DNA from: Taenia hydatigena
Lineage: Eukaryota; Platyhelminthes; Cestoda; Cyclophyllidea; Taeniidae
Direction: 5' to 3'
Assembly (NCBI GenBank): GCA_036345935.2
Contig: JADWOT020000006.1
Location: 10,452,519 to 10,516,518 of the forward strand
Length of the DNA: 64,000 bases
The first letter of the stretch is position 1, and every line of letters starts with the position of its first letter. The notes under the pieces are model-generated. The model worked only from the letters and a program-made list of their open reading frames with translations. It was not told the DNA's origin and ran no database searches. Shown here piece after piece: positions 24,480 to 35,118 of this stretch. Made by a program: the position numbers and the translations under genes.

Positions 24480-27400
24480 TTACAGAGTATTGCCTTCCTC
24501 TGCCTGAGCAATGCCCTTTCGTGTCACATTCGAGTTGGCATTGGCATTGCTGTTGCCGGCATTCGTGTTACTGCCAGGATCACCGGAGAGTATTTTGGCA
24601 ATCTCATCGAAGGATTTATTCTTCGTCTCCGGCATCACAAAGAAAAAGAAGCACCAACAAATTACAACAACCACAAGGAAGGGAAGGTAGACGAAGCCGG
24701 CCATTGCTTTCTGTAAAAGACATCACACATCCTCTACATATTGTCGGTTCCTGGTATTGTCTGTACAAATTTATTATTGCTCCTGTTATTAAACAACCAA
24801 CTACCATGCATTATGGATCTGTTGCTCAAGCGCGAGCCGTGCTAAATGATCACATTCACGTCAGCCTCATAAAGGTGCGCTGAAGCTGTCGCAATCGTGC
24901 GCCCCAAGAGGCCATACAAAGCCAGTGGATTTTCACTTACACGGCTGCAATCAAGAAGGTTTCGTAGTCTCACTGCGAGGTGTATATCCTACATTGTAAG
25001 CTCAGAAATATGCTGGAATTGATTTAAGTAAATGACCTTATGATCGTAAAACGGCAAAGACTAGGAGTAACAGCTGTTATCATGCGACTCATATATTTGA
25101 GTGAATGAATTTGGTACTAGAAGAATACTCACGTTAAGAGGTGGAAAGGTTGCGAGAACCATGAGGTTACACAGCCACTGAACACCCTGGCTGACGGAGT
25201 AGGCGGCAGTTCGAGGTCCCTGCCGGAAGATTTCCGCGACGATCATAGCTGGAATGGGACCCAAGCCAACTGCGAAGCAGGCCAGGTAGATGTAAACCAT
25301 GCTGACTGCCACAATAGCAAAGGGAGCCTGCTCATTCTCAGGTTTGCCGCGTCCAATGGTAACAATGATGGATTGTGTGAGCAAGCAGCAGCCAAGCAGC
25401 AGTGTAGGCCATAACAGAAGGGTGCGACGACCCGCTCTCTCAAGCAGTGGCAGTGCGATGATGGTAAAGACCACATTGAGGATGCCCAGGCCCACAACAA
25501 AGTACTGCATCTGATCCTCTTTTACCTTGGCTGTCACTAACATTGTCGATGAATTGGCAATCACCTAAGGAGCAAAGACTCATTTTAAATAAACCTTTGG
25601 CATTTTTTTCGATTTGGGACAACCGATGTCTGCATTTTTATGGAAAAGATTTTCAAATAAATCTTTTAAATGTCAGTAAAAATGTTGAATAAATATTTAG
25701 TCATTTTCATCCCTTTCTAAGTCTTAGGCATTATTTATCGAACAGAGTACCTATCCAGGATGGCTATACAATACAGTATTGTTCTTTTAATAATCGATTT
25801 GCGCTTTAAACAAATTTGCTATATTTCTGGCTCCACATTTTTATGGTCGGATCACATTCATTCATTGGGTAATAGAATACATTTTGCGCTAACAATGGAT
25901 AGATGCCCCAGCCTGAGGTGTTTATTTTTGCATAAGGAAAAGGTGCTGTGCTCAGAAAGTAATGGGTTTATTTTAACACGAATCCTAGCTTTTGTTTCAA
26001 TTGTTAAGTTAGGCAATTGCAAACTAACGATTAATGAGGTCTGAACATTTATGCTACTGAATATGACAGAGTAGCACGTATGAAGCTTACTGCATTGATG
26101 CCGCAGAGTTGCTGCAGCACCTGAATCAGAATAGCGATGGCTGTGGCTTTTCTGAACTCCCGTTTTGTGAAGAGGTAGGAAACCTTGAATTCTGGTTGCG
26201 ACTTTGTCGCGGCCGCCTCATCATTCATATCTTTGACGAAGTCGTTTGCAGTCTCGGCACCAGAAACTTTCATATACACTTCCTTCGCACGCTCCTCCTC
26301 CTTTTTAATTAAAAATAAGTAACGAGCGCTTTCAGGGCACAGAGGTAGAAGGACAAGGCCGGTTACACAGGGAATTGCGCCAATTAAGATGGCATAGCCC
26401 CAACGGTCTTCTGTATTGAGCAGAAAGTCGAGCGTGACAACGTAAGAAAGGCAGATCCCAATTGTAACGGCTAGCTGGTGACACGCTCCGATCATGCCGC
26501 GAGTGCTTGTGGGTGCAATTTCCATGAGATACATGGAGGCGACACCGATGGTCACCCCAGCGTTTAGACCGGAGATGAAGCGGCCGACTAATAGCACTAC
26601 GGCATTTTTTATATTCACACAGATACCAGAGAGAATAGCACCCAGTAGACCCAGTACGGTATTCATATGGAGGCTGTTTCTTCTGCCATCACAAATAATA
26701 AAAGTAGGGAAATTTTTGAAATCAAATTTTAATTTTTAGAACGTTCTATTGTTATGCGATTGAACAGTTATAGGAATTGCAACTAGTTTTTTCTGCGTTT
26801 ATTTGTGACTACCTCCGGTTCTGAACAATCACATTAGTTTAGGTAAATTAACTAAAACGGAGGCGGTGAACACAGACTAATCGGTAAATCTTACCTTCCA
26901 AGTTTGTCAGCGAGAAAACCGCAGCTGAACGCTCCAATTGCGGCTCCGACTATGAATATGACGCTTACCAGAGCATATAACGTCTCCTTATCCAGGACTG
27001 ATATCTTTTCCACCATAAATTGTTCGATATACTTTAAGTTCAAGAAGAGAACTGGTGTAAATCACTTGCAGTAAAATGATAGCAGTACTTGAAGCCGTGT
27101 AATTTACGTCTATTGCAGTCTCACTTTCGCAGGATTGTTTAGCGTAACTTATGCTTGTGAGGAAGAACAACTTATTGATGAGTTTAAATTTAACAGGTCG
27201 CAATGGCGTGCAGTCCAACAGTCTCAACGGTTTTAGTCTCTCAACGTGCACTTAGATCCGTCTCACTTGCGTAATTGAAGTCCCGCAGGTTTGAACACTA
27301 ACAAAAAGCCAACTTACTTTTGCTGGCAAATTGACGATACCAAGATTATAGCCCATCATGAAAGACGAGCTGACACATGTGACGAATGTTGCGAACACCA

Positions 27401-27487
27401 GGGTGCACGTCACCGCCTAAAAGGAGAGACGATTGCGTCAAGACACTGGAAAGTGAGTTTAGGCTCGCATTAGCTGAGACCTACCAT
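24480..27487 (-). CDS. Facilitative glucose transporter, GLUT/SLC2 family (copy 2)
   Basis: Paralogue of the plus-strand transporter at 16758. Exons, in transcript order: 27487-27485 (ATG only), 27416-27318, 27031-26895, 26682-26091, 25564-25133, 24710-24480; 497 aa. Intron positions and phases match copy 1, and the 592-nt and 432-nt exons have identical lengths. Signatures: GYNLGIVNLP, ADKLGRRNS, PESARYLFL, QQLCGINAV, RAGRRT, GLGPIPAM, PETKNKSFDE. The loop between TM1 and TM2 is five residues shorter than in copy 1. QQLSG has become QQLCG. FYYST is replaced by IANSS, and the GLUT1 Trp388 position is Ala. The tail is a low-complexity Asn-rich segment ending GNTL, unlike the acidic tail of copy 1. 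A transport role is secure; substrate preference and tissue may differ from copy 1. Confidence 0.95.
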
Positions 27488-27765
27488 CCTGCCGACCGTG
27501 ACCCAGACAGTTGCGTCAAACGCCAATCCGAGCGCAGTTCAAACACGACGATCGATAACTTCGCCGCCCGATCAATAAGCGAGGCGGCGGCGGCGGCGCT
27601 CACTCTCGATCCCCAGCCTTTGGTCATTTCTGCAGCAATGTCATTCCCTTTTTTGGCACTCAAGTTTTCGCCCTCCTTTTTGGTGAGACTGCTCTCTACG
27701 CAGAACATTGACCTATGAATTTTGGCCAACTTGACCATCATAACTTCGATGCAAACTAAGTGCAT
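27481..27765 (-). other. Upstream ORF overlapping the start codon of transporter copy 2
   Basis: An ATG-started frame of 94 codons on the minus strand overlaps the transporter ATG in a different frame; its TAG spans the exon-intron junction (ATG|GTAG). It includes a GCC-repeat-derived poly-Ala run. It matches no known protein and is probably a leader or promoter sequence that is open by chance, or an upstream ORF. Confidence 0.25.
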
Positions 27766-30700
27766 CTGCTGGTCACGTTTATCTGAGTTTGTTTCGATAG
27801 CTCCGGTTCGCTCAAGACTAGAATCTCAAGAAAGTGATGCGCTCTCCATGCAAACGATTATGACTTGTGAATTTTTCACTTCATAGCTGCACAACCACGG
27901 CACTTCCATAACTACCCATTTTGGTCTACACTCAAAATGCATCACAAAGGAACATATTTAATAGCGGTCAGGGTGTTTCCAGTTAAGTGACTTAATTATT
28001 TGAGAAGATGCCGGGTGTGCATATTTTTTCGAATGTTGATTGCTTTTAGTGTATTCCACCTATGTCTTGCCTCCGATGCCATCTGAATATGAGGACAGAA
28101 TCATGCTGATGCTCTGCACGGGCTTGTTCATCTCTATGTTTCGTGCACATTCCTCTCCTGCCCCAAATGAGTGGGAGCTATGGTTGCACTTTCTATCGTC
28201 ATTTCAAACAGCCTTCGGATTAAAAAAGCTTAATGCATCAATTCCAGCATTTGCGGTGGAATTTGGTGCCCGTACATAAATTTTGTTTCAATTTTCAAAA
28301 GTTGCAGGTAGATAAAGTGTAATTCTATGCCTCGTTTAGCTTAACTTGGGTTGACCCATTAGCAGGAAGTGGATAACTCACCTTTATGGAGGACTCGTGA
28401 CTACATTGTTATGGTTTTACTTCTAACCACAAACTATCTTCAATCCCTCATGCACGCACTTTTGATGGTTATGGCGTTGGCAATGCCTCTTGAGACCATT
28501 GACGAGTTGATCTACCCAAATGCTAAGGTGTCATCGCAATTGACTTTACCTATTACCTCCGATTTCACCAAAACCAAGTTTGATACGACTACTGTTTACC
28601 GAATGTGAGGTTTAATTGAACAGTTGAGTTTATTTTGAGCCCTTAATCTTGATAATTAATCTGCCCCATGCGACACCAACTGTATCCGCAAGATATCATT
28701 GTGCAACATCACTGATGCGTTGATATCTCACGGAATCACACAGGTTGCATTGCGTGATGATGTGAGAATTTGTGGTTAGACGTGGTGGCTTGTAGCTACT
28801 CAAGTATTCTGCAAGACTTAAATTTCCACCTCATTTGTTGAGGAAGTTGTGACCTGGAGGAGTGCTTCCGAGCGCGGCCACATCGGCATAATGCCACGGC
28901 CAACTTCTGCGCCTCGTCTCAGTGCGTAATGCAGCCAAGCACGTCCTCAGCCTTTGCTGAAGCAAAAATCTCCTCGTTAAAACAGTTGGTGTAGTAAATG
29001 CTTCCTTTGTTTATATTTGTGCACTTCCAGAAGAGTTGGATGCTTAAAAGTCAGCCAGCTTAACATTACTTAAATAATGAAGTTTTAGGATTTTTTAAGA
29101 ATCACATAAGATGACTTTAATAATGAAGGATGATGACGTTATAATTTTGTCGACAGTATCATGGAGGTGATAGATGCACTCCTTTTGCTTTGGCTGATTT
29201 TTAGAAAGAAGTCACAGCTAGTTTATAAAGTGATTAGAAGACCTTGCGCGAAGGCGAAGCAGGTGCAGTGTAGGCCGAAAAGTTGCATATAAGGTATTGC
29301 AAAGTGGAAGACTTTTCAGTATTACTCTCGACGGAATTCCGCTCCAACAAATACTGAAGTGAAAGTGGGTGCTATGCCATCCGAGGGAACTCAGACGGGG
29401 ATAAACAATGAAACATTTGCCCCATGGTGCGATCCAAGAAAGCGTGAAGAGCAACAATTCTCCACACACCTCTATCCTCCGGCAAGCCCTCTCAAATATC
29501 CTAGTATCCAAGAAAATCTCACCTGGTCAATATGCAAACAAATATTTCTTTGTCAAAGCAGTGATCTTTGTATTGTGACACTACCGGTTCTTCAGTGAGG
29601 TTTCTCACGAGGTTTGACAATATTACTCGACCGATTAAACCATATCCGATGGGTGACATGATGTAAACTACCAATATTAAGATCACGGTCCGCAAGCTTT
29701 CCAATGGATTTGTGATCATTAAGTTGAAATTATTTTCATCCCGTTGTAGACAACATACCCTGGGTCTGACAGTTTGGATCCGCCTATTTTTACTCTCGGT
29801 GTCACAGGAACCATTTTGATGGGTGCAAGTGGTCACCTTAACCCAAAACCTGAGACATGATTTTTGTGTCGTTCGGCTTGGGTACGACTGGAGGTAGTGA
29901 AGGGAAACCGAGCTTGTAGAGGGGTTTGCAAGTCGTTGTGCTGTGATAGCTTGCGCAACAGATGCTCACCGCTTTATCGAGGTTGGTGGTGTGCATCAGA
30001 GCCAGTCAACGCTGCACAAATCACGACAAAAGATATAGCTGCGCCAAGGCAATCTTACAAAGCTGCTGCCAGTGGCGTTAATTACCATCTTCCCTCCTTC
30101 AAACACTAGCATTTTCACCTGCTACCTTCAGTGCGGCAATTTGATTTACCATCACTGTTCCTACGGCTTTGAAATGCGTACGAACAGGAGCAGAGTTGTC
30201 ATCATTAGGCCTGCACTTGCTCATTTTTAGGCAGATTTTGCCCTTGCGATAAGGCTCAAAACCTACTTTTGAGCGCTGTGTCACTCGAGGGAGCCTTGAG
30301 GCGGTTAACAACTAGATCGAACTTTGATAAAAATGTCAAAGGCGGAGGTGTCAGCATCAGTATCACTTAATGCAACCCTCATATTAAAGGTACTAGTGGG
30401 GCTCCTTGTAAGCACAATTACAAGGACTCATCACAATGCACACCACTCGGTCCGGAGACGAAGGTCAGCGCACACATCGTGAGAAGATAATTACAAACGC
30501 TTGCCAAGCGGGATAGGTGCAGACACTCGGCGCCAGTTGCAGCAGCTAGGATTAGAGAACCCCTTCGCCCTATGCATACCCGCACTAGACAAACGGGACT
30601 CACCACGCGACCGAATGCAACCTCACAGGCACTACAGAGCGCCCCGACACCGATGAACCGCCGTAGGGACACTGCACGCGACGAACATCCCCACTTTTCC

Positions 30701-31105
30701 GCAAAAGATAAAGAAGCTATCCAGACGGGAAAACAAAACGAATTTACTGCTATATCAAGTATTTAGGGAGGAAAGACTACCCAACCAATTTTCGCAAATA
30801 CCCACTTAGTAGTGAAACAAGAACGTGGATTGAAGACAATAAGCTAACAGTAAGTACAACTCCGTCTCAATGTTTGTAAATGCAACTTATTCTAGCCCAC
30901 ACGCGTTATCAAAAGGTATGCGTGTGAGAAAAGAGGAAAAACACAACCATCGGAGGTGATCAATACATACTAAACCCGGTTCCATTCAGAGTACCTTTAA
31001 ACGCCGTTACGTCAAGGGATACGTGAAATGAAAAGGGCCAGAATGAAAATGCGTTCTGAGGGAAAGGGAAAGAAAACGAACACCCAGATGACAAACAGCA
31101 GGTGA
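27766..31105. other. Region between transporter copy 2 and the FXR gene
   Basis: No recognised gene apart from a weak plus-strand candidate at 28050-28609. Open frames at 29359-29598 and 29864-30109 (plus) and 30418-30672 (minus) are under 100 codons and unsupported. The left part should contain the promoter of transporter copy 2 and the right end the 3' UTR of the FXR gene. Confidence 0.45.
28050..28609 (+). CDS. Weak candidate gene, two exons, unknown product
   Basis: After a TGCTTTTAG acceptor, an open frame from 28050 has coding-like composition (for example PPMPSEYEDRIMLMLCTG and PNEWELWLHFLSS) and a possible GTGGAA donor near 28255. After another acceptor (CCCATTAG, about 28363) a second frame in compatible phase begins QEVDNSPLW, has a hydrophobic stretch (YIVMVLLLTTNYLQSLMHAL) and ends TTVYRM with TGA at 28607-28609. 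No start codon exon was found and the family is not recognised. It could equally be two chance open frames. Confidence 0.25.
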
Positions 31106-33672
31106 TCAGGATTCAATAATGACTGAGACGCCCTCAATATCCGTCTGTGGAGTTTGATTCCGGTTCCCTCCCTTACCACGTCGACCACCGCCATCATGAT
31201 GTCTAGATCCTGGACGAGGGATGACTTCAGGCTGTTGGATTGACCCCTCTAAGAAAATAACGCAGACTAGTTTATTAGATCCCAAATAAATTCATTCCAT
31301 AAAGAAGAGAGACCTCTGAATGACGACGCAACAAAGCACACAAATGATAAACTATATCAAAAGAACCAGTCCTGATAAGTACCAGGCTTACCTGTTCTGG
31401 GTGCAGGTGGGGGCAGCGATTTTTGTCGAGGTGGTGAGGAGGGCTTACCACCACCCCCACCACCTCGAGATGGCTGAAGGTGATTCTTTCGACGACGGTT
31501 ATTCGATGGACGAGAATTACGAAATGAAGTTGAATCCGAGTGTTCAGTGCCCGTGTCCGTCACCCTTCCACTCCTGAAGCGACTGCCAACATCACCATTA
31601 AGAGCAGTCGCCGTGGTCAAACCGTTATCAGTCGCTTGACCACTGTCCATCTGATGGAAGCGAAAAGTTCGTTCACCTTTGGCGTTTTCCGATTTACTAA
31701 CAGGCGAAGATAAAAATAAAACAAGTAAACAAACCAAGCACGCACTGCAAGGATAATCCAACTCCATCTGATGAACTTTTGATATCGTACGATTCAGCCC
31801 CGTTCATATGATTTCAAAGTGTAGACTTTGGAACATCAAGCGGCAGTAAACAATGAGGCAGCTTACCTTGAAGGATCGCGCCTCTTGTAGCGGTTGTTCT
31901 CCCCATTGAAACGATTGTACTCATGTGGAGTAATTTTCGCCTGAAGTTGGTCGATTTCCCTCAGATTATCAGTAATGAAGTTAATCAATATCTTGGCATC
32001 ATTTATTGCAGACCGAGTACCCGTGAAGGCGAAAGGCACACAATTCGGTACGGTTACCTCGTTAGCTGCTTGGACACGAATTCTAGCTAAACCGACTCGG
32101 TCCACCAAAGCTTGAATTTGATGATTCTTTTGCCCGACAATACGACCCACGTACTGCTGCGGAACCTGCATGGCCTCAGTGGCGTACTCCAATAACTTCT
32201 TAGCGTTCTCGACTGCCTCTTTGGTCTAAGTAGATAAAAATAGCATCTTGGTTTGAATGAAACGCTATATGGCACCTTATGAACCGCAAACAATTATTCT
32301 TTAAATAGACCAGTGAGTTTAAGCATAAACCAGATCAAGCATAAAATCAAAAAAGCGAGTTTAAGATCGAATCCCTAGTTCAGTTACCTTTCCTGTCACT
32401 TTAAAAGTGCAAGTGTCGGGATTGAGGATAACGCTAACTATCCCATCGACCGATCGGGCCCGGCGAATGTTAGCTCCTCCCGCACCAATAGAATGACCAA
32501 CAAGGTCTTTCTCAACAGAAAATTCAGCACAAACAAATTCATCGCTCTGAATGCAAAAGAAGGCCCGAAACTAAGTAGTGCAATAGAGTAAGGCCACGGA
32601 ACTCTTCGAAATAACGACACAATGACATGAGGATAAATAGTACCATGATATACGCTCATACTGTTAAGAACATAGCAGACGATAGTAATTCATACAAAAA
32701 AAACTGTTTCCGAGAACAGCCCACCTTAACCGAATTCACTTCCTTAAGACGACGTGAAAGTTCACTAATTTGGTGCAGTATGCTATGCTTCTGCCTGAGC
32801 ATTCTAATCACATCATGATTTATAGTCTCCGCCTTGAGTTTGGTTTCCAAAGACGTGCAAACAACTAGGAATTTGGTCATCGAGCTTTCGGAGATGTTGG
32901 TACTTGAAAACTCTAGAGGAAGTTTCATATCTTCCTTAATTTGGCAAATAAGCATTGATTGTCCACAGGCACGAATGATGTGTTCAATATTTGACGGCTC
33001 CTTGAAACTAAAAGGCGGACCGATTACCAAGAAGCTCAAACATAATGACAAACACGTAAACATAGTAGTAGTATGGCATGAAATGGTAGCTAGTTCACTT
33101 CTGATACCGACTTCAGAATTAAGCTGATAGACTTACAGCCCGACTAAGTCCTGAGGGACATCAAAAATGTGATATAAAAATTCCGACTCAGAAAGAAGCC
33201 GCTCCGAATTTTTAGGTCTAACTTGGTTGATTTCAACCACATTTTCGAGGTGAGGTTTAGGAAAACTCGTGAATGCTCCAGGAACACCCTCCGAAGCATT
33301 ATACTCAACAATAGCGAAGTCTCCACGTCTTTTAGTAATGCGAGCAGGCCACCAGGAAGGTGGAAGAACTCCATTAGGCTCATTTGTAGCGGACATACCG
33401 GCCAACACCTCAACGTGATCACCAACTGAGACATCAGGTCCCTTGGTACCATAAAGACCACATTTAGGTGGTTTCCGTAAGTGAGTAGGCAGGACAGTGA
33501 CTTCGCCAGGAATTCCAGGGAATTCACGGACAAATCGAAACACAAAGCTGTCCGGCGCTTTGTAATCGACAATATAACCCTTCATAGAAAAATATAAGTA
33601 GCGCTAAACCCCGATTACCGGATAAGCCTCACCGAAGCCTCCCACCAATTCGACAGGAATTGCGCAATTCAT
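31106..33672 (-). CDS. FXR1: FMR1/FXR-family RNA-binding protein
   Basis: Cytoplasmic mRNA-binding and translational regulator of the fragile X family. Exons in transcript order: 33672-33619, 33579-33137, 33007-32725, 32546-32388, 32225-31867, 31696-31392, 31248-31106; 581 aa, all phases closing. N-terminal tandem Tudor/Agenet domains span residues 1-165 (PVELVGGFGEAYP, then PSWWPARITKRRGDFAIVEY). The KH0-like region follows (VNSVK end), then KH1 at about 261-313 with an intact GAGG loop (EKDLVGHSIGAGGANIRRAR), and KH2 at about 335-410 (YVGRIVGQKNHQIQALVD). In KH2 the GXXG loop reads GQKN at 344-347, so its last glycine is missing. The long insert of vertebrate KH2 is absent. The tail is basic and Gly-rich (poly-Gly run, then GGGRRGKGGNRN), equivalent to the RGG region. 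First intron is 39 nt. Transcribed divergently from the DDX27 gene. Which of FMR1/FXR1/FXR2 it matches best cannot be said; invertebrates usually have one. Confidence 0.93.
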
Positions 33673-33953
33673 AATTACAGACAAGCCAAATCAACGTGAC
33701 GCTCAAGGAAATCCGAAAAAACGGAATGTGTTTCGAGCTCACTTAAACAAAGGAAAAACCCAAAATCGTGTCCGACATAAAACATTCCAGGCAAAAAGCA
33801 AACAAACGAGTTAAGAATTTTTCATGTTATTATTATGGCGCAACAATACAAAATGTAGTAAAGTTCTTCGAAATAAAACGCATTTATTTCATGCGCAAAC
33901 AACATGGAAGGAAATGCAAACAATAATTGCTAAACTAGATTTTTAACCTTCAG

Positions 33954-34274
33954 TGCAGCGTCCTGAGACTCCTCGAAGGCAAAAGAAGGCAGAACGCTAG
34001 GGTGGAATATATATATTTAGCGGACAGAGGGAAATAGGCTGCTGGCATGGCCCGGAGGCCATGCCCACGCAGCTAGGACAGTACAGCTATAATACTTTGT
34101 TTGTTAGAACTGCTGGCTTCTGTCAAGGTCACAGAGGTGGCCATATCGCCCTAGCTGCGTGGGCTGGCCTCCGGGCCATGCCAGCAGCCGTTTTCCCTCT
34201 GTCCGGTGAATATATATATATTCTATCCTGCCACTTTGCCTTCTTTTGCCTTAAGGGAGTCTCGGGACGCTACA
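33954..34274. repeat. Foldback (long inverted repeat) element, full copy
   Basis: Left arm begins TGCAGCGTCCTGAGACTCC and right arm ends GAGTCTCGGGACGCTACA. Each arm continues inward through the GGCAAAAGAAGGCAGAACGC, TATATATAT, GGACAGAGGGAAA and GGCTGCTGGCATGGCCCGG blocks, so the arms of roughly 120 bases can pair with each other around an unpaired centre of about 70 bases. There is no coding capacity, so any movement would depend on a transposase supplied elsewhere. No certain target-site duplication was seen. Confidence 0.85.
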
Positions 34275-34330
34275 ACAGCCACCTCTGTGACCTTCACCAA
34301 AACCGGTATTTCCAACAATCAAAGTACTAC
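34275..34330 (-). repeat. Inverted interior fragment of the foldback element
   Basis: ACAGCCACCTCTGTGACCTT and the following bases are the interior segment of the element in reverse orientation without its terminal repeats, placed directly between two fuller copies. Confidence 0.7.
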
Positions 34331-34581
34331 TGTAGCGTCCCGAGGCTCCCTTAAAGCAAAAGAAGGCAAAGTGGCGGGGTAGAATACATATATTTGTAGT
34401 GCTTTATCTGTTTGTGCTGCCGATTTCTGTCAAGGTCACAGAGGTGGCCATATTGCCTTAGCTGCGTGGGCTGGCCTCCGGGCCATGCCAGCAGTATATT
34501 TTCCCCTCTGTCCGGTGAATATATGTATTCTACCCCGACACTTTGCCTTCTTTTGCCTTAAGGGAGCCTCGGGACGCTACA
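34331..34581 (+). repeat. TIR element with nearly perfect 64-base terminal inverted repeats
   Basis: The first 64 bases (TGTAGCGTCCCGAGGCTCCC onward to ATACATATATT) and the reverse complement of the last 64 differ at about two positions. The 123-base interior includes GTCACAGAGGTGGCCATATT and GGCTGGCCTCCGGGCCATGC. The size of 251 bases, the inverted termini and the lack of coding sequence fit a miniature non-autonomous DNA transposon (MITE). It is the cleanest copy in the window. Confidence 0.88.
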
Positions 34582-34711
34582 TATTCACCGGACAGAAGGG
34601 AAAAGGCTGCTGGCATGGCTCAGAGGCCAGCCCATGCAGCTAGGGCAATATGGCCACCTCTGTGACCTTGACAGAAAACGGCAGTTCTAACAACCAAAGT
34701 ATTACAACTAC
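34582..34711 (-). repeat. Inverted interior arm of the foldback element
   Basis: Starts TATTCACCGGACAGAAGGG and runs through GGCTGCTGGCATGGCTCAG, GGCAATATGGCCACCTCTG and TGACCTTGACAG to about CAACCAAAGTATTAC. It is the interior in reverse orientation, butted onto the end of the 34331-34581 element. Confidence 0.75.
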
Positions 34712-35118
34712 ACTGAGGATTAAAATATTAGAGATAATTGGGCTCAGGCCAAATTGACCAAATTAGCCAAATTCACCTGTCACGACAGACACGTACTGTC
34801 TTATTCATGCTTTTAAAGTCCGCGTTACAATTTAACTTTTCAATTTTGCATTAAGCATAAAAGCATGATTCGACCTGGAAGATGTTTGTAGGAGAGCAAT
34901 TTTTCCTTAATGGCGTGTATGTTACATACCAACTAATGCAGCATCCATTTATGCAAATTTAATCCACTTACTTGGATCTAAAGCAATTAAATTTGTTTTA
35001 TGCCTTATAATACCTCTTAGTTTTACTTCGCTCAATTTATTCCCAAAGGTCATTTTCTGCTCAGTAGGTGTCGTGGTTCGTGGATGGTGTGTTACGGCTT
35101 GTTCTCATCGATTTTTAG
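34712..35118. other. Presumed promoter or leader of the DDX27 gene
   Basis: About 400 AT-rich bases between the repeat cluster and the first DDX27 exon. No long open frame. An ATG at 35084-35086 is followed at once by GTGTGT and, 32 bases on, by the acceptor TTTTTAG at 35118, so it could be a single-codon first exon. Confidence 0.4.
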
